Below are positions 12,401 to 24,539 of a stretch of 64,000 nucleotides of DNA, piece after piece (positions within the stretch are counted from its first letter, which is position 1; every line of letters begins with the position of its first letter). Source of the stretch: Austropuccinia psidii (Eukaryota > Basidiomycota > Pucciniomycetes > Pucciniales > Sphaerophragmiaceae); the NCBI GenBank assembly GCA_023105745.1, contig JALGQZ010000008.1, forward strand, positions 24,565,866-24,629,865. Direction: 5' to 3'. The position numbers and the translations under genes are program-made. The notes beneath the pieces were generated by a model that saw only the letters and a program-made list of their open reading frames with translations, was not told where the DNA came from and ran no database searches.

Positions 12401-13565
12401 ATTTATCTCTTTCTTAATTTGGGGCGTGTGTGATATTGTATGAGATTTTGGTACAAATATATAATAAGACTTTCTTTTTTAAAGAAACTCCAATATTGTA
12501 ATTTAACTCAATTCTTATAATTCTTGTTCCTTCATAAAATTTATTGAAAATAAAGTGATCAAAAGTATTTTATAAGCTTTCTTTTGATGCCAATTTGTTC
12601 AAGAGTGAAAATTTGGAATAACTGACTCTTCCTATGGAATTCTGGTTTTCTCTTAAAGCTTAATATGTAGATGATTGAAATTTTCTAGTTTTATTTGAAA
12701 AATATTTCTTAGTTCTATTTTCTTAAGAATAAAAACTTTGAGCCAATATTATGAGTTATTATGGAATATCTAATTTTATGGTTAAATGTGGATCATAAAA
12801 GTGGCATAATATTAGCTATTCTACCTTCAAAGGAGATTGAAAAAACCTGTGAGTTAAAATTTTGTTGAGAAATCCCATTGGATGAGAGAACTATCCCAGA
12901 TGATTTTGATTAATGTTGAAAGTTTAAGCCAAAATAATTTGATTTAATATGAAGAAAAAGATAATTAATTTCCTATAAATATTTTCCAAAATTAAGATAA
13001 TTTCACCAATACATTTGATTTTTCTAAAAAAATGAACATAAAATTAGCAAAAACTTATTCTATCGGACAAATGTCATATATTTAGTGATATTTAATTTTG
13101 ATATTAATATGAATAGATAATGTATTTTTATCAACAGATATAAATTATTTCTTATTTAAGATTATATTTGAATTATCAACTGAATTCATAAAAACAAAGA
13201 ACAATAATTCTAGATATTCTTTCATTATGGAAAATTTTACAAGATTGGTGAATAATATTAATGAGAAAGATTTCACTTAATGATACCATCTATTTTCTTA
13301 TAATATGATGTGTATTAAACAAATTTGGAAATAAGATTTATCTTATATTATTAAATTATTTACATTTCGTAATTCTAATTTCCTTATAGTATTTTTTCAA
13401 TAAAATTTACACCCAAACTTAGTCTCAAATGAGATAATTAATTATCATATGAGATGAATCATAGCAGAAAGGATCAAAAATTAAATAATTGAATAAGCTC
13501 TAGTATATTAAATATTGATGAAATTTATTTTATCCAGATTTTTGAATTTATCTGTTCTTATAACC
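9500..13565. other. AT-rich intergenic DNA, no gene seen
   Basis: Four kilobases with no ORF above chance length and no recognisable domain in any frame. Scattered words such as GTGGTATGGAATACCAC (near 9716) suggest heavily decayed repeats. Confidence 0.6.
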
Positions 13566-13669
13566 CAAGGACTCATATTTATTTATTCCTTGAAGATTTT
13601 CGGGTGTAAAAGCTACACAAGGACTCATATTTATTTATTCCTCAAAGATTTTCGGGTGTAAAAGCTACA
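13566..13669. repeat. Direct tandem duplication, 2 x 52 bp
   Basis: Units 13566-13617 and 13618-13669 both run from CAAGGACTCATATTTATTTA to AAAAGCTACA and differ at only two or three bases (CTTGAAG versus CTCAAAG). This looks like a recent local duplication in noncoding DNA. Confidence 0.9.
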
Positions 13670-15012
13670 AAATCTGGAATAAAAATGGCTTTAAACTCTC
13701 AAGTTATCAGAAAATCAAAATGTATATTTTTAGGGTGAGAATGTGTCATTATTTTTTTCATTCCTGTGGTATTTCACCAAGGCCACCCCCTTTTACGTAA
13801 AATAAACTTTTAGAAATCTTAAAGAACCTAATTTAGCCGCAGAGTAATAAATAATATTTTCAGATTATTAATATCTATTATTAATTAGCTTTGAAAATTT
13901 TGAAACTTTTATTAAGAGGATCAAAAATAAATGAGTTCCTCACATGTATCAAATCTATATCATCCTTTTTGGGCCCACGCCTACATATATTCCTTTTACT
14001 AGATTCACAATTTGTCAAAATCTGAAATATAAACTGATTTCAAAATAATATTGATACATATAACATTAAAACATCAATAATAGTGGATAATAGATATATG
14101 CCAAGAATATGATTTCATTTAATTGGAGGTATAGCTGTAGTTTCAAGTATATGATATAATAATATTAAATAATGTTTCAATTATTGTAAAATAATTTTAA
14201 AATATTCAAAGTTAAATTCAATTTGCTATGATCAACTATTTCATTAATATTATTAATACCAGTATGCTCACTGGGAAGGAGCTCTTAGGAATAACACATT
14301 CCACACTTAATATTTCCACCAGACCTCAAAATATTATCAAATAGTCAAATTATATATTTATTTAAAGATTTCCATAATCAAGCTTCATGAAGTATCCTAA
14401 AGAATAAAGATTAATTATATAGCCAACTTTATAGATTCTCTTATTTTTAAATTACATTCAAATTTTATTGTTTTCTCTATAATCCATTTCCAATTCAAAA
14501 ATCTTCAATTTCTATATTATGTTTCTTTTTATACCATAAATACCACCACTTTTTATTTTTTATGATCAATTAATTAAAATATTTTAAAATTTATATTTCC
14601 AGTCTTGGAAGTATGTTATTTGAATAAGTATTTGAATTTATCTTATATTTTGAATAGCTGAAATTATCTTATTTGAAAATATTAGGGGATTTCAAATATA
14701 ATAAATCCAAATTTGGAAATATGAAGTTATTTTCCTCAACTCATGTGCATTTACTTTCTTGAATTTTTGAAATTCCACACCCCCATATGCATGGTATTTT
14801 AAGCCTCAAAAAACCCATATTTTCAGAGACAAATCCTGTTTTCCCACACCTCAAATCCCAGACTCATGTATACAAATCCATCTAAAAAACTTGCTAAGTG
14901 CATTCCATTTTTCACAAAATATCCTCTATTGCATAATGAGGTACATATTTTAGAATTTCAAGACTATCATTATTATCTTTCAGTATCTCACACACATCTT
15001 TTCTCCATCTGA
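13670..15012. other. AT-rich intergenic DNA, no gene seen
   Basis: No coding signal in either strand. It leads into the transposase relic that begins at about 15013. Confidence 0.55.
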
Positions 15013-16027
15013 ATGCCAAAGAATTCCAAAATAATACCATTACTTTGTGAATTCAATTCCCTGAAGTATGTACTTGAAATAAAATATTATTTAAGTTCCA
15101 ACCAAGAAAATCACATTTCACTATTAATAAATCTCAAAACAAGCAGTTATCTTATGCTTCAAAATATTATTTCCTCAGCCTATATATATACCTCAAGAGA
15201 TTTGGTCAAATTATCCAGTGAAACATTTAAACAGCTATTCTGTAATACACATAAATCATTCCATTGGCTGTTATTGATGATTAAAAATAATGAAATTTTC
15301 AAAAATTCATCAAGATAAAAGAATCAGGCTCCAGCCATTATAATCTCTATTTAATTGTCCCGATCGGGATTCAATGGCAATGGGGTGTCATTGGGTAATA
15401 TTTGTATTCTATTTGGTGTTAGTCATGGGGTAATTGTGCCTTGTACTCAGAGGATAATGAAGGTTTTTGTGAATTTTACAGAGGATTATATATCTTGGCT
15501 AAATTCCCAAAAGGAAAGAGATATTTTGAATTCATGCAAGCAGGGGGATTCCCTGTATGCATTGGAATAATTTATGGAAGTCTGATACCTTTGTCTCAAA
15601 GGTCTCCACAAGATGGGGAGGAATACTTTGAACAATAGAGAAAGTATTTTCCCAAAGTCATTAAAAATTGAGTGACCAAAGCTGATTCACAAGACTTAGG
15701 TATTTCATGTCAATTAAGCTAGTTTGTGATTTCAATAAGTGCTTTATTGGACTTCATATTGGACGTGAAGGCTCACTTCATGACTCCAATGTATATCAAC
15801 ACATGCAAATCCCAAAAACTTCCAAGGAATTTTATTTCAAAAAAAAGTATGTCCTTTCATATTAAGAATATTTAATATAGCAATGGATCATACCAGCATA
15901 TGAAGGTAAATCTACCTATTCTGAAGACCATAAAACTGCCAATCTATTTTTGGCTAGGTCACAAGAACATATGGAAGATGTAATTGGTTTTTTAAAGGTG
16001 GTCATATTTGAGGGATACGCAGAATAA
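15013..16027 (+). pseudogene. Decayed PIF/Harbinger-like (DDE_Tnp_4) transposase
   Basis: Three pieces together resemble HARBI1-type transposases. Piece 15013-15318 ends with LSSETFKQLF...HWLLLMIKN, like the pre-catalytic helical part. Piece 15355-15570, in the same frame after two stops, has NGNGVSLGNICILFGVS, like the helix-turn-helix-like GNGAS.GDI region. A frameshift near 15510 leads into FPVCIGIIYGSLIPLSQ (around 15550-15600), matching the usual G.[IV]DGT.IPLS motif but with Tyr where the first catalytic Asp belongs. A last piece, 15884-16027, has WIIPAYEG and EHMEDVIGFLK, matching the conserved PAYK and EH.IG.LK region near the end. No terminal inverted repeats were found. The family assignment rests on motif memory; the stops, frameshift and lost Asp make it nonfunctional. 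Confidence 0.6.
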
Positions 16028-16579
16028 AATGCAAAATAATGAAGAGGTTTAGTATTTTGTTTAATTATTGGTAACTTGTGTGATGTTGAACAATGTATTA
16101 GCACAGATTAGAGAACAAAGGACTTTTTTGAATGAAGATACTGACCTACCTTATTTACAAAATCAATTAAAAACTAAAGATTTAAATCCTCATTTGAACA
16201 TCCATGAGCTAATAAAGCCACTACCTCCGAGCTGGTTTAAAAATAAATGAAATTTTGACTTAATAGAGCATATATGGTGCTCAAAATCATAAACATATAA
16301 ATAATCAAGAATATTTTGCGTGAACTATTAATTTTATTTTAGTCATGTTGTTGAATGAACTTCATATTAAAAGTTTCTTAGCAAAACTAATTTTTGTAAA
16401 GAGAAATTTAAATTTCCAATGGGAATATTTGTATTCTTTAATGAAATAATAATTAATATAATTCATGAATTTTTTTTTATCTTAATGGAATAAAACTATC
16501 TACAACTTCTCTTTTTTACTGGGTCTCTTGCAATCTTGTGAATTTCATTTTTTATGAAAAAAAACTTCGGCACCAACCT

Positions 16580-18039
16580 CTTTTTTTGTCAAAATCTGTA
16601 ATTTTCTTCCCAATGTTGAATAACTTCTTGTTTATCTGAAAAGAGTAGCCAAAATGAATAATTTACATATGGTCAGTTAATTCCTTTGGAGTTTTGGGGG
16701 TTTTATGAAGATAGTCTGCTGTTTTCCAAGGGATTTCAATTATTTGTTCTTTTATGGAAAAATAAAAATCAAGCTTGGGTTTTGCAAAACGATAATCCAC
16801 GGTTGGTTAGTATTTTTATCTATAAAATAAGATATACCTTAATTCCAAGAGTTTAAGTCCTTCTTATCCATATGTGCCTTGTTGTGAAAACCATCATAAG
16901 TGACAATAAAGTTGGAGAAGGTTTTGAAATGATGTGATGGGTTTGGGTTCCATTTTAATTTACTGAGTCTGGGTAATTGAGAATCTTTCATTATCTTATG
17001 ATATTTTCTTAGTGCCATGTTAAAAAAATATTGCATTTGTGAGTGAATAAGTTCGTGTTAATATTGCATCTTGAGTAAATCTTTATTTTCTTGATCAATA
17101 TAGTTTTGGGTTAGGCCAGGTTTTCTTGCATGAATCACAGAAGATCTTCCATAATAAGAACCCTGACAAAACTCAATGGATTTCATAATTCCATATAGAA
17201 TATCCTCATTGGAGTTGATGGATTAATTATTTTTTACACGGTTATTTAAAATTATTATGAGATATTCAAGCTGAGACAAGATTGGTGTGGTATTATTGAA
17301 TGAAAAGGCTTGATTAATTATTATTGGTAACTATAGGCTCTGAGTCTTATCAATAATAACATATGACCAATTAAGAGGCTTATCAGGAGGGAGTTCAAGC
17401 CGGGTTGCATTTTCATCCCTTTTTTATCTAGTGTGATTAATAAATAATCCTTATTATTAACTTTAAAATATTATGTAGCTTTATTAAGGTATATTATTGT
17501 TCTTCCTTGTTGTATATATTTAGAGTGATTAATCTGAGTAAAATCTTGGGAATCAATATAATGAAAATTTTGAGTCAAAACAATTATCTTATCATATGAG
17601 CTACAAGAGTTATCATTAGTTGAAACATCTTTAGACTTTCTATCTTGATTTGGATGAGTCCCAAAAATAAAATCATTTAAGTACTCTCAATAGTTGGGTT
17701 TGTTTTTTTGAAGCTCAAAGAGGAAGGGGTTCATTGTTTGAAAATGATTTAAATTTACAATAATAACAGCCCAAATGAGGATTTACACCACTACAAAATA
17801 AAATCTGTATCAGTATAGATAGGACATCAGGAAGATGAGCATGAGAGAAATTTTTCAAATTTACTAGTGGAGTTGGGGGTCCAATCCACTTCTTCTGACT
17901 TGATAGGGTAGGTGGATTTGGAAGTTGGAGGTGGAAGGTAGCTCCTCAAATGATTAGAAATCAATTTGAAAAGATCTTTATTATGAATTTTAGATGGTTG
18001 GAAAGTAGTTGGGTGATGAGACAGCTTGGAGCTCTCCAA
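16580..18039 (-). pseudogene. Decayed TET/JBP-like 2-oxoglutarate/Fe(II) oxygenase gene
   Basis: On the minus strand, 17036-16839 encodes a segment ending VTYDGFHNKAHMDKKDLNSW, where H-x-D (16867-16875) fits the iron-binding motif of the TET/JBP-like oxygenases common in rust and other basidiomycete genomes. Further on, around 16580-16740, IEIPWKTADYLHKTPKTPKE and then HFGYSFQINKKLFNIGKK match the C-terminal part of that domain (the usual FG.S.QI). Stops lie between the pieces. The ORF 18039-17827 (KLSHHPTTFQPSKIHNKDLF) may be an N-terminal piece, which is less certain. Known members oxidise 5-methylcytosine and are linked to transposons in fungi. Assignment is from motifs only. Confidence 0.5.
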
Positions 18040-18963
18040 TCAATTAGAAGTAAATTTGCAAATTGATTTCTGATTGATTGATGGAGGGGCTGAAATAATA
18101 AATAAAAGAATAATAACACCTAAAATTTAAAAAAAATAAAACCAAAAAGTAATTAGTAAGAACTCAAAAGATGGCCATATGGATTAAAAAACACCTTGCT
18201 TGATATCTTCTGGAAGAAAATGAAACAATTTTTTAGTAATGCATGAGTAAATTATTTCTTTAGTAATTACCTGAATTTGAAAAAATTATGAAGAATTTTA
18301 TGAGTGATAATTTTAAGAAAAAATGAAATGGAAAGAAAAATTTTCAAAAGTAAGCTAGGGTTTAAGAAATAAGCTAAAAGATTTAATTCAATTTTTTGAT
18401 TGATTTAATGAATTTTCCTTGAAAATATATATGAAGTTGGAAAAAATTCAATTTTATGGTTTTTTTGACTGGGTATTCATTTTTTGTTAAAATAAACAAA
18501 ACAATTTCGAATTGATGCATTTTTTTTCCAAAAGAGGAAAAAATGAAAATTTCACCCAAATGCCAAGAGGAAATTTTTTCTTGAAAAAAATCAGAAAATA
18601 TCACATTTCTATCAAAAAAACAAAACAAAATGGTTATTTTCAAGAGAAAAAATTAATTAAATCTCAAAAAGATGGTAGAAGAATTGTATTTGAAGTTGGT
18701 TCTTTTTCAAAAAGGAAGAATTTTTCATTCTAACATCAAAAAAATAAATCATATCCTTTCAATTGGTACAGTGTGCAAGATTGATGTGTTCAGCCTTGTT
18801 CTAATATCATCAAATTTCAAAATATCTTTTGTATCTTTAAAAATTTCCAGCTAAATACATGATAAAGTCATATCAAAATGACCATGACCGAAAAATAACC
18901 TACAAGCCCAAATGTTTATGAGTTTCCTAGTATCAATGACATAAGATAAATCAAGAACATACT

Positions 18964-20450
18964 TCATCTTGAGCTCTTAAATAATTTTAGAATACTTTCA
19001 AAATTGGGGATTGAATTTAATGAGTTTGAAACTGCCATGAAAAAATCTGTTTTTTGTTGTTTTTCTTTCATTTCCAGGTCACTTTTCCACTTTTCGTTTT
19101 CAATATTCTCCCTTTGGTCCTGTTTTTCGCTGTCGGCTTCAAGCTTGAACCTTAATGGGGCCTTTTTGAGTTTCCTGGTGTCACATTTTTTTCCTGCTCA
19201 AAAGAAAACTCTTTTTTCTTCATAGTCATAGATTTCTCAGCCTCAATAGTTTGTCTATTTTTCTCTCATTCTGCTTCAGTTTATCCCATTTCAAACATGC
19301 TTTATCATGCGCCTCCAATCCTAAGGCTTACTCCATCAGCCCTTATCATAATTCATTGGAAGATAAAAAATTAATACCTTTTTTCCAGTTCTCAAGTATT
19401 TTCGAGTATGAAGGAGAAAATATATCATAAGTAATTTTGTGTGAACCACTCATGAAATTGATATTGAATCGGTATCTATTATTTATCCTTTTAGATGGGC
19501 TACTTTCTATTCTGGGTAGCTTAATTGTGTGGAACTATAAGAGTCATAATTATTCCACACTTGTGAAAAAAGATTACATTGAAATTCTCATACTCCTCAT
19601 TGTCAATCATGTCATCGAAATTCAACATGGGGTTGATTATGAGGGTTTGATTTTTAATATTGCTTGCATCCTAAAATAATAAACAAATAAATATTATAAA
19701 TATCCATTGGGTTCATTAGCAGAAGTCACTCCAGAATTCACTGGCTACTCTTTCCCCTAATTTGAGCTCAATTACACCTGTTGTGAATCGTAACTTTACA
19801 GTGAAGTATCATTGGGTTTGTGATCAAAGAGGGCATCCATCTTGTTGAAACATGGACACATGGTTTCTAAATTTTCAACAATGGTATGAATTCCCTTTTT
19901 CTCATCTCCTTCAGTGATTCCAGCTCCAGTTGAATTCTCAAACTTTTTTGAAGTGGTATATTTATTCTTATAAATACGCCATCAGCCACAAATTCTGGTG
20001 AATCTTAGATCCAATAGATTATGGGATTTCTCATTGACCTCAATAGCCACCAGTTGAAAAATATTCTTTTTACTTGAAGGTAGCCTTATGACAGATGTTA
20101 AGCCACTTATTCCAAAACATTAATCAAAGCTCAATTTAATTGTCGGTCAATTTATAATAAATAAATAGTCAGTTTTAATGAGGTGTCCAGAGTAATTAGC
20201 AACACCAGAGCTCACTTTTATGGCTTACTTCTTTTGCTTCATTGAGGGGTGTGGAATTTTTTTAAGAAGATAAACTTCAGACCAATAGAAATGTTCGTGG
20301 AATTAAAAATGGATGATGATGCGGTTGGAAGCTTCACATAATGAATTAACTAATATTTTTTATTAAGGGATCATGCTTAAAAAAAAGGGGGGTTCAATCT
20401 CAAAATTCATCAAGAGAAATGACACCAAATTACCGGGGGACTGTGTTGAA
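18964..20450 (-). pseudogene. Decayed Myb/SANT-like DNA-binding protein gene
   Basis: On the minus strand, 19966-19796 reads KKFENSTGAGITEGDEKKGI then ENLETMCPCFNKMDALFDHK, ending in TAA. This strongly resembles the segment after the trihelix/Myb-SANT domain in fungal transposon-linked DNA-binding proteins. Around 19322-19215 there is EAHDKACLKWDKLKQNERKI. From about 19165 down to the TGA at 18966-18964 is an open ~67-codon charged tail, KLEADSEKQDQRENIENEKW and MKEKQQKTDFFMAVSNSL, a predicted coiled coil typical of the C-terminus of such proteins. The N-terminal Myb part (20450-20000) is only faintly visible. In PIF/Harbinger elements a Myb-like protein is the usual partner of the transposase, and a transposase relic lies 3 kb away on the other strand. 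Confidence 0.5.
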
Positions 20451-23400
20451 ACTGTGCGGGATTTTTGACCTAAAAATTTGGGTGTTTTTATGTGGTATTT
20501 AGACCTCAAATCCCAAATTTTGGGGGTGTGGAATTTGGTATATTTTTCACCCCTTATTATTAATTTTTCATAATAATGTTGGTAATATTTTCATATTTTA
20601 GTATAAAATATTACTTTTAATTGAGTAATTTCTTGGTGGTAACAAGAAATTCTGCTTAAACACATTCGCTATGTCATATGAATATATTTTGTTAATATTA
20701 TTATGATTATTAATCAATTAGAATATCCTATTATAGCTATTTTTCTATTATGAAATAATTTTTTAAGAAACTAATTCATTTTACTATTTTTGGGATAGGA
20801 ACAGCCAGAGTACAATCATATAAAAGTAGTAAATCTTCATATCCTGTTTCATAGACATACCTTACAAAGTTAAATGAGATTCATCTCAAAAAATCATAAA
20901 TATGTTTTCAAAATCTATTTCGAAGTTCTTAAATCTATACTAACTAAAAAATATTGATTGGCTTTTAATTTAATCAGAATTTCAATACCTCTTTGGAGAT
21001 TCTTGAGCAAGGATTATTGTTTTACGCCTATCATAAAACATGAATTTTGATTGATGGTTTATTAAATAAACAATGATAATTAATCATCAAATTTGACTGA
21101 AGCGTCCCCAAGAGACAATCTTAGGGAATACCAAAAAATCGAACACTTTCAAAATCTATAAGAACCATGAGCTTTTGAAGGAAAAATGGACTATATCTTT
21201 AATTTTTATGAAACATTGAATAATTTTTTTTCATAATGAAAATATAGATCTCATAAAATAATATGACTCATAGTATTATGATTATTTTCAAGAAGAAAAA
21301 TCAAAAATTATATTTCTAAAGAAAATATTGGTATCATTCATATTGGATAATTAGGGCTTGTATCAGAAATAATGTGAAAGAATATTTTTATAGAACTCTT
21401 TATTTCTTTTTTTAGTATGGAAATTATAGAAAGAGGTAATTAGAAATCAATGGCTTACAGCTAATTGAGATTTAGTTTGAATAGTTCCTCACATAAAGCC
21501 TCAGTAAACTTATTTCTCCAGGAATATGTACAGGCTTTGGAGTAATTTGAATGAAACTGTAATTTATCTATTTGGATTTTGAATACTTATCACTTATAGT
21601 TCATAGGACAAGAGTCTGAGAATACTAAAGGGAATTATGATGAAAAATAACAATAGCTTAAAACTAACTAGAGTATTCTTTTTAAGCCAAAAGAAATTGA
21701 TTTTCAAAGAAAAAACAAACAGGGATAGAAATATTATTTTATAAAGCTAAAGTATTAACTGAAATTTGAGGAAGAGCATATTTTAACAAAAGGTTTATTT
21801 TATAAAGAACTAGGGAAAATAAGTGGAAGAAAAAGATAAATAATTTCATATATATTCAAATATTCTTTGGTTAAATCTATTGCAATCAGCTCCAGAGCTA
21901 CAAAAACATATTGATTGAAAAAATAATCAATAAATGACTTAACTGTGATTTTGAATAGAAATTCAATTTTCAAAATATCTTTTATTTCTAATTTCATATC
22001 ATATAGTAATCACACTTTGAGATTTCATTTGATATTCTAGTTGTGTATCTTTAGAATTTCTTTGGTTAAAAATAAGATTTATATTCTATGTTTTCTTAAT
22101 ATTACTCATTTTTAAAGCTTATTGTTCAATGTAAAATATTTTATTATGATTTTATTTGACTATAAGCTATATTATGGTATTTCATTTTAGGATAAGTAGA
22201 TATTTTTATCCAATCACTTGAGAATTTTGAATATTTGTTGTGCAAAATATTGAAGAGAATATTTCAATAAGAATTCAATTAATCTTGAAATGACATTGGA
22301 GATGTTAAAAATTCTCCCAATCAAAAACAATTCAATAAGAAATATTATCTCAAGAGTGAAGAAAATTCCTCTGAAATGGATCGAGAATCATAATAGTTTA
22401 AAGAGGAGATTTACCCACATTTTCAAGGTAGAAACAGTTTTTTTGGAATCAAATCAATTTGAAAAATAAAGTAGAAAGATAGAACTTTATCTATAATAAA
22501 TCTTATACATTTTATTTATTGAAATCTTCATTAAAAGTAAACTGGAAATTTCTTTCTAAAATAGTTCAATTTGATATCAGCCGTAGGATGAATTTATATC
22601 AACCCAAGGCTTATTTGAAGTCAAAGAGAGGTTTATTCAATTTCAACTCAAGATCTCTCAAAATAAAAAAAAATTGATTGAACATTCATTCCATTTAATT
22701 TCAAAAGTAACCATATGATTAGTTGAAATCAACCATAGCTTGAGTAAACATAAAAAATAGGCTCTTTCAATAACAATAATAAAGTGAATTAATTTTAGGT
22801 TATTAGTAATTTATTCAATAATTATTTGAAAAAAAAATACTTATTATTATGAGAAATTAATTCCACATTATTTGGAGTAAATTTTACTTTATGTGCAATA
22901 AATTACCTATGATATTGAGTCAACTCCTCATGACGTGGAGTTGATGCCACATGTTATTAATATTACATGATCCTTCTTTTGTTAGTAGGTGAATCTATGG
23001 CTTATATTGAATAATATTATTGTTAATATTGAATTAACCTATTTGTTAGATTAGATAAACCTATAGTTGATGCTAATCCAAACTCTTGCATCTAAGCCTT
23101 TACAATATGTTTGAGATAAAACTGGAATAAGTAAACATTAATTTATTCAATGAAAATTCACTAGTTTAGTATAAATTTTCATAAATTAATCTATTTTGAT
23201 GTAAGATTAGAGGGAGTGTATTTCATATAGATTCAAAGTAAGCTGAAGAATATTTTCCTAGCTAAAATGAATTAGAGAAATTCAGTTATAGTTACCAGTC
23301 AAACAATCTTTCCAAGAATAATATAAAAAAGGGATTTTTACTTAATAATAATCTGAAATATCACTTGAAAATGTATTTTTAAGGAGACAAATAAACAAAG

Positions 23401-24539
23401 TGATAAAGAGAATTGTTATCAAAATTTGGGGAATCATGAGCTTTTCTGGTTCTGTATGTAATAAAGTTTGGAATTGAAATATTTTTTTAGTTTTAAGAAG
23501 AAGGCTTTCAATCCCAGGTCAATGTAATTTTTTTGAGGTTGAACTAAGAATCAAAAATCAATATAATTGAAATAATGGCCAATTATGTTATGAATTTTTG
23601 ATTTTGTCGCTTAAGATTCCAAATATTATTCAGTTTTTATTTAGATTTACTTTTTTGGAATTATTTTCAAAGCTTGATATAAATATTATGAATAGAAATT
23701 AAGGTCATTCAAATATTTGAGCAAGGAATTATGATCCATAAATTGCCTTTACAGATTGAAGTAGGAATATCAACAAAATTTGGCTGTTTAATTTTTCAAA
23801 ATTTTTATTCTATGAACTGTCATACTTATTAAAAGATAGTCTTTGGAAGTGTAGGACTTTATATCATAGCAAATTGCTAATAAGTGAGTTATTTTTTATG
23901 GGATTCTCTTAAGTTGAATTTTAATTCAAGAAATTACGGAAGGATTTCCATTGTTTAAATGTGTGTTTATTGGATTTCAACAGATTTCAGGATTTACTAA
24001 ATTAAGATATGAGATCCTTCATTAATTATAGAATCAAACTTCCATTTCTCTATTTCAATTCTATTTGATTTTATTCTTTTTTATAATGAACTAAAGAGTA
24101 ATATAAATCTGATTTCAAAATTTACAAAGGAAAAAAATAAATAGATAAAAAAGATTCTACCATTCTGTAATGAAAATGGATAAAGAAACTCATGAAAAAT
24201 TACCCAATTTATAGAAATACCTGAAGTTATGAAGAAGATGAAACAAGGAAGAACTTTTAATTCAATAATTTCCTGAGTTATTTCAAATTGAAACTTAAAT
24301 AAATTGCAAAATACTAAAACCAAAATCCACATTCCAGTTTTTTATTTGGCAATAGCATACTTGAATATTGAAATAAAACTATGAAACTTTATTGAAAATA
24401 AATTAGTAGATTTCAAAATATAGACTGAATGAGATGGTTGATTAAGTTTATATCAATATCATTAGTAATCGTTTTTAATAGATAAAAATGAGAAATTGAG
24501 TAAAAAATTCATCAGCAGTACCAAATTTCAAAAGAAATT
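20451..24539. other. AT-rich intergenic DNA, no gene seen
   Basis: About 4 kb of A/T-dominated DNA. ORFs such as 21800-21997 and 24081-24332 (minus) are rich in Ile, Phe, Leu and Lys, as expected from base composition, and show no domain. Confidence 0.6.

Noticed and set aside
13566..13669. CRISPR-like direct repeats
   Set aside because: Only two adjacent 52-bp units with no spacer, in a eukaryotic genome; a simple tandem duplication.
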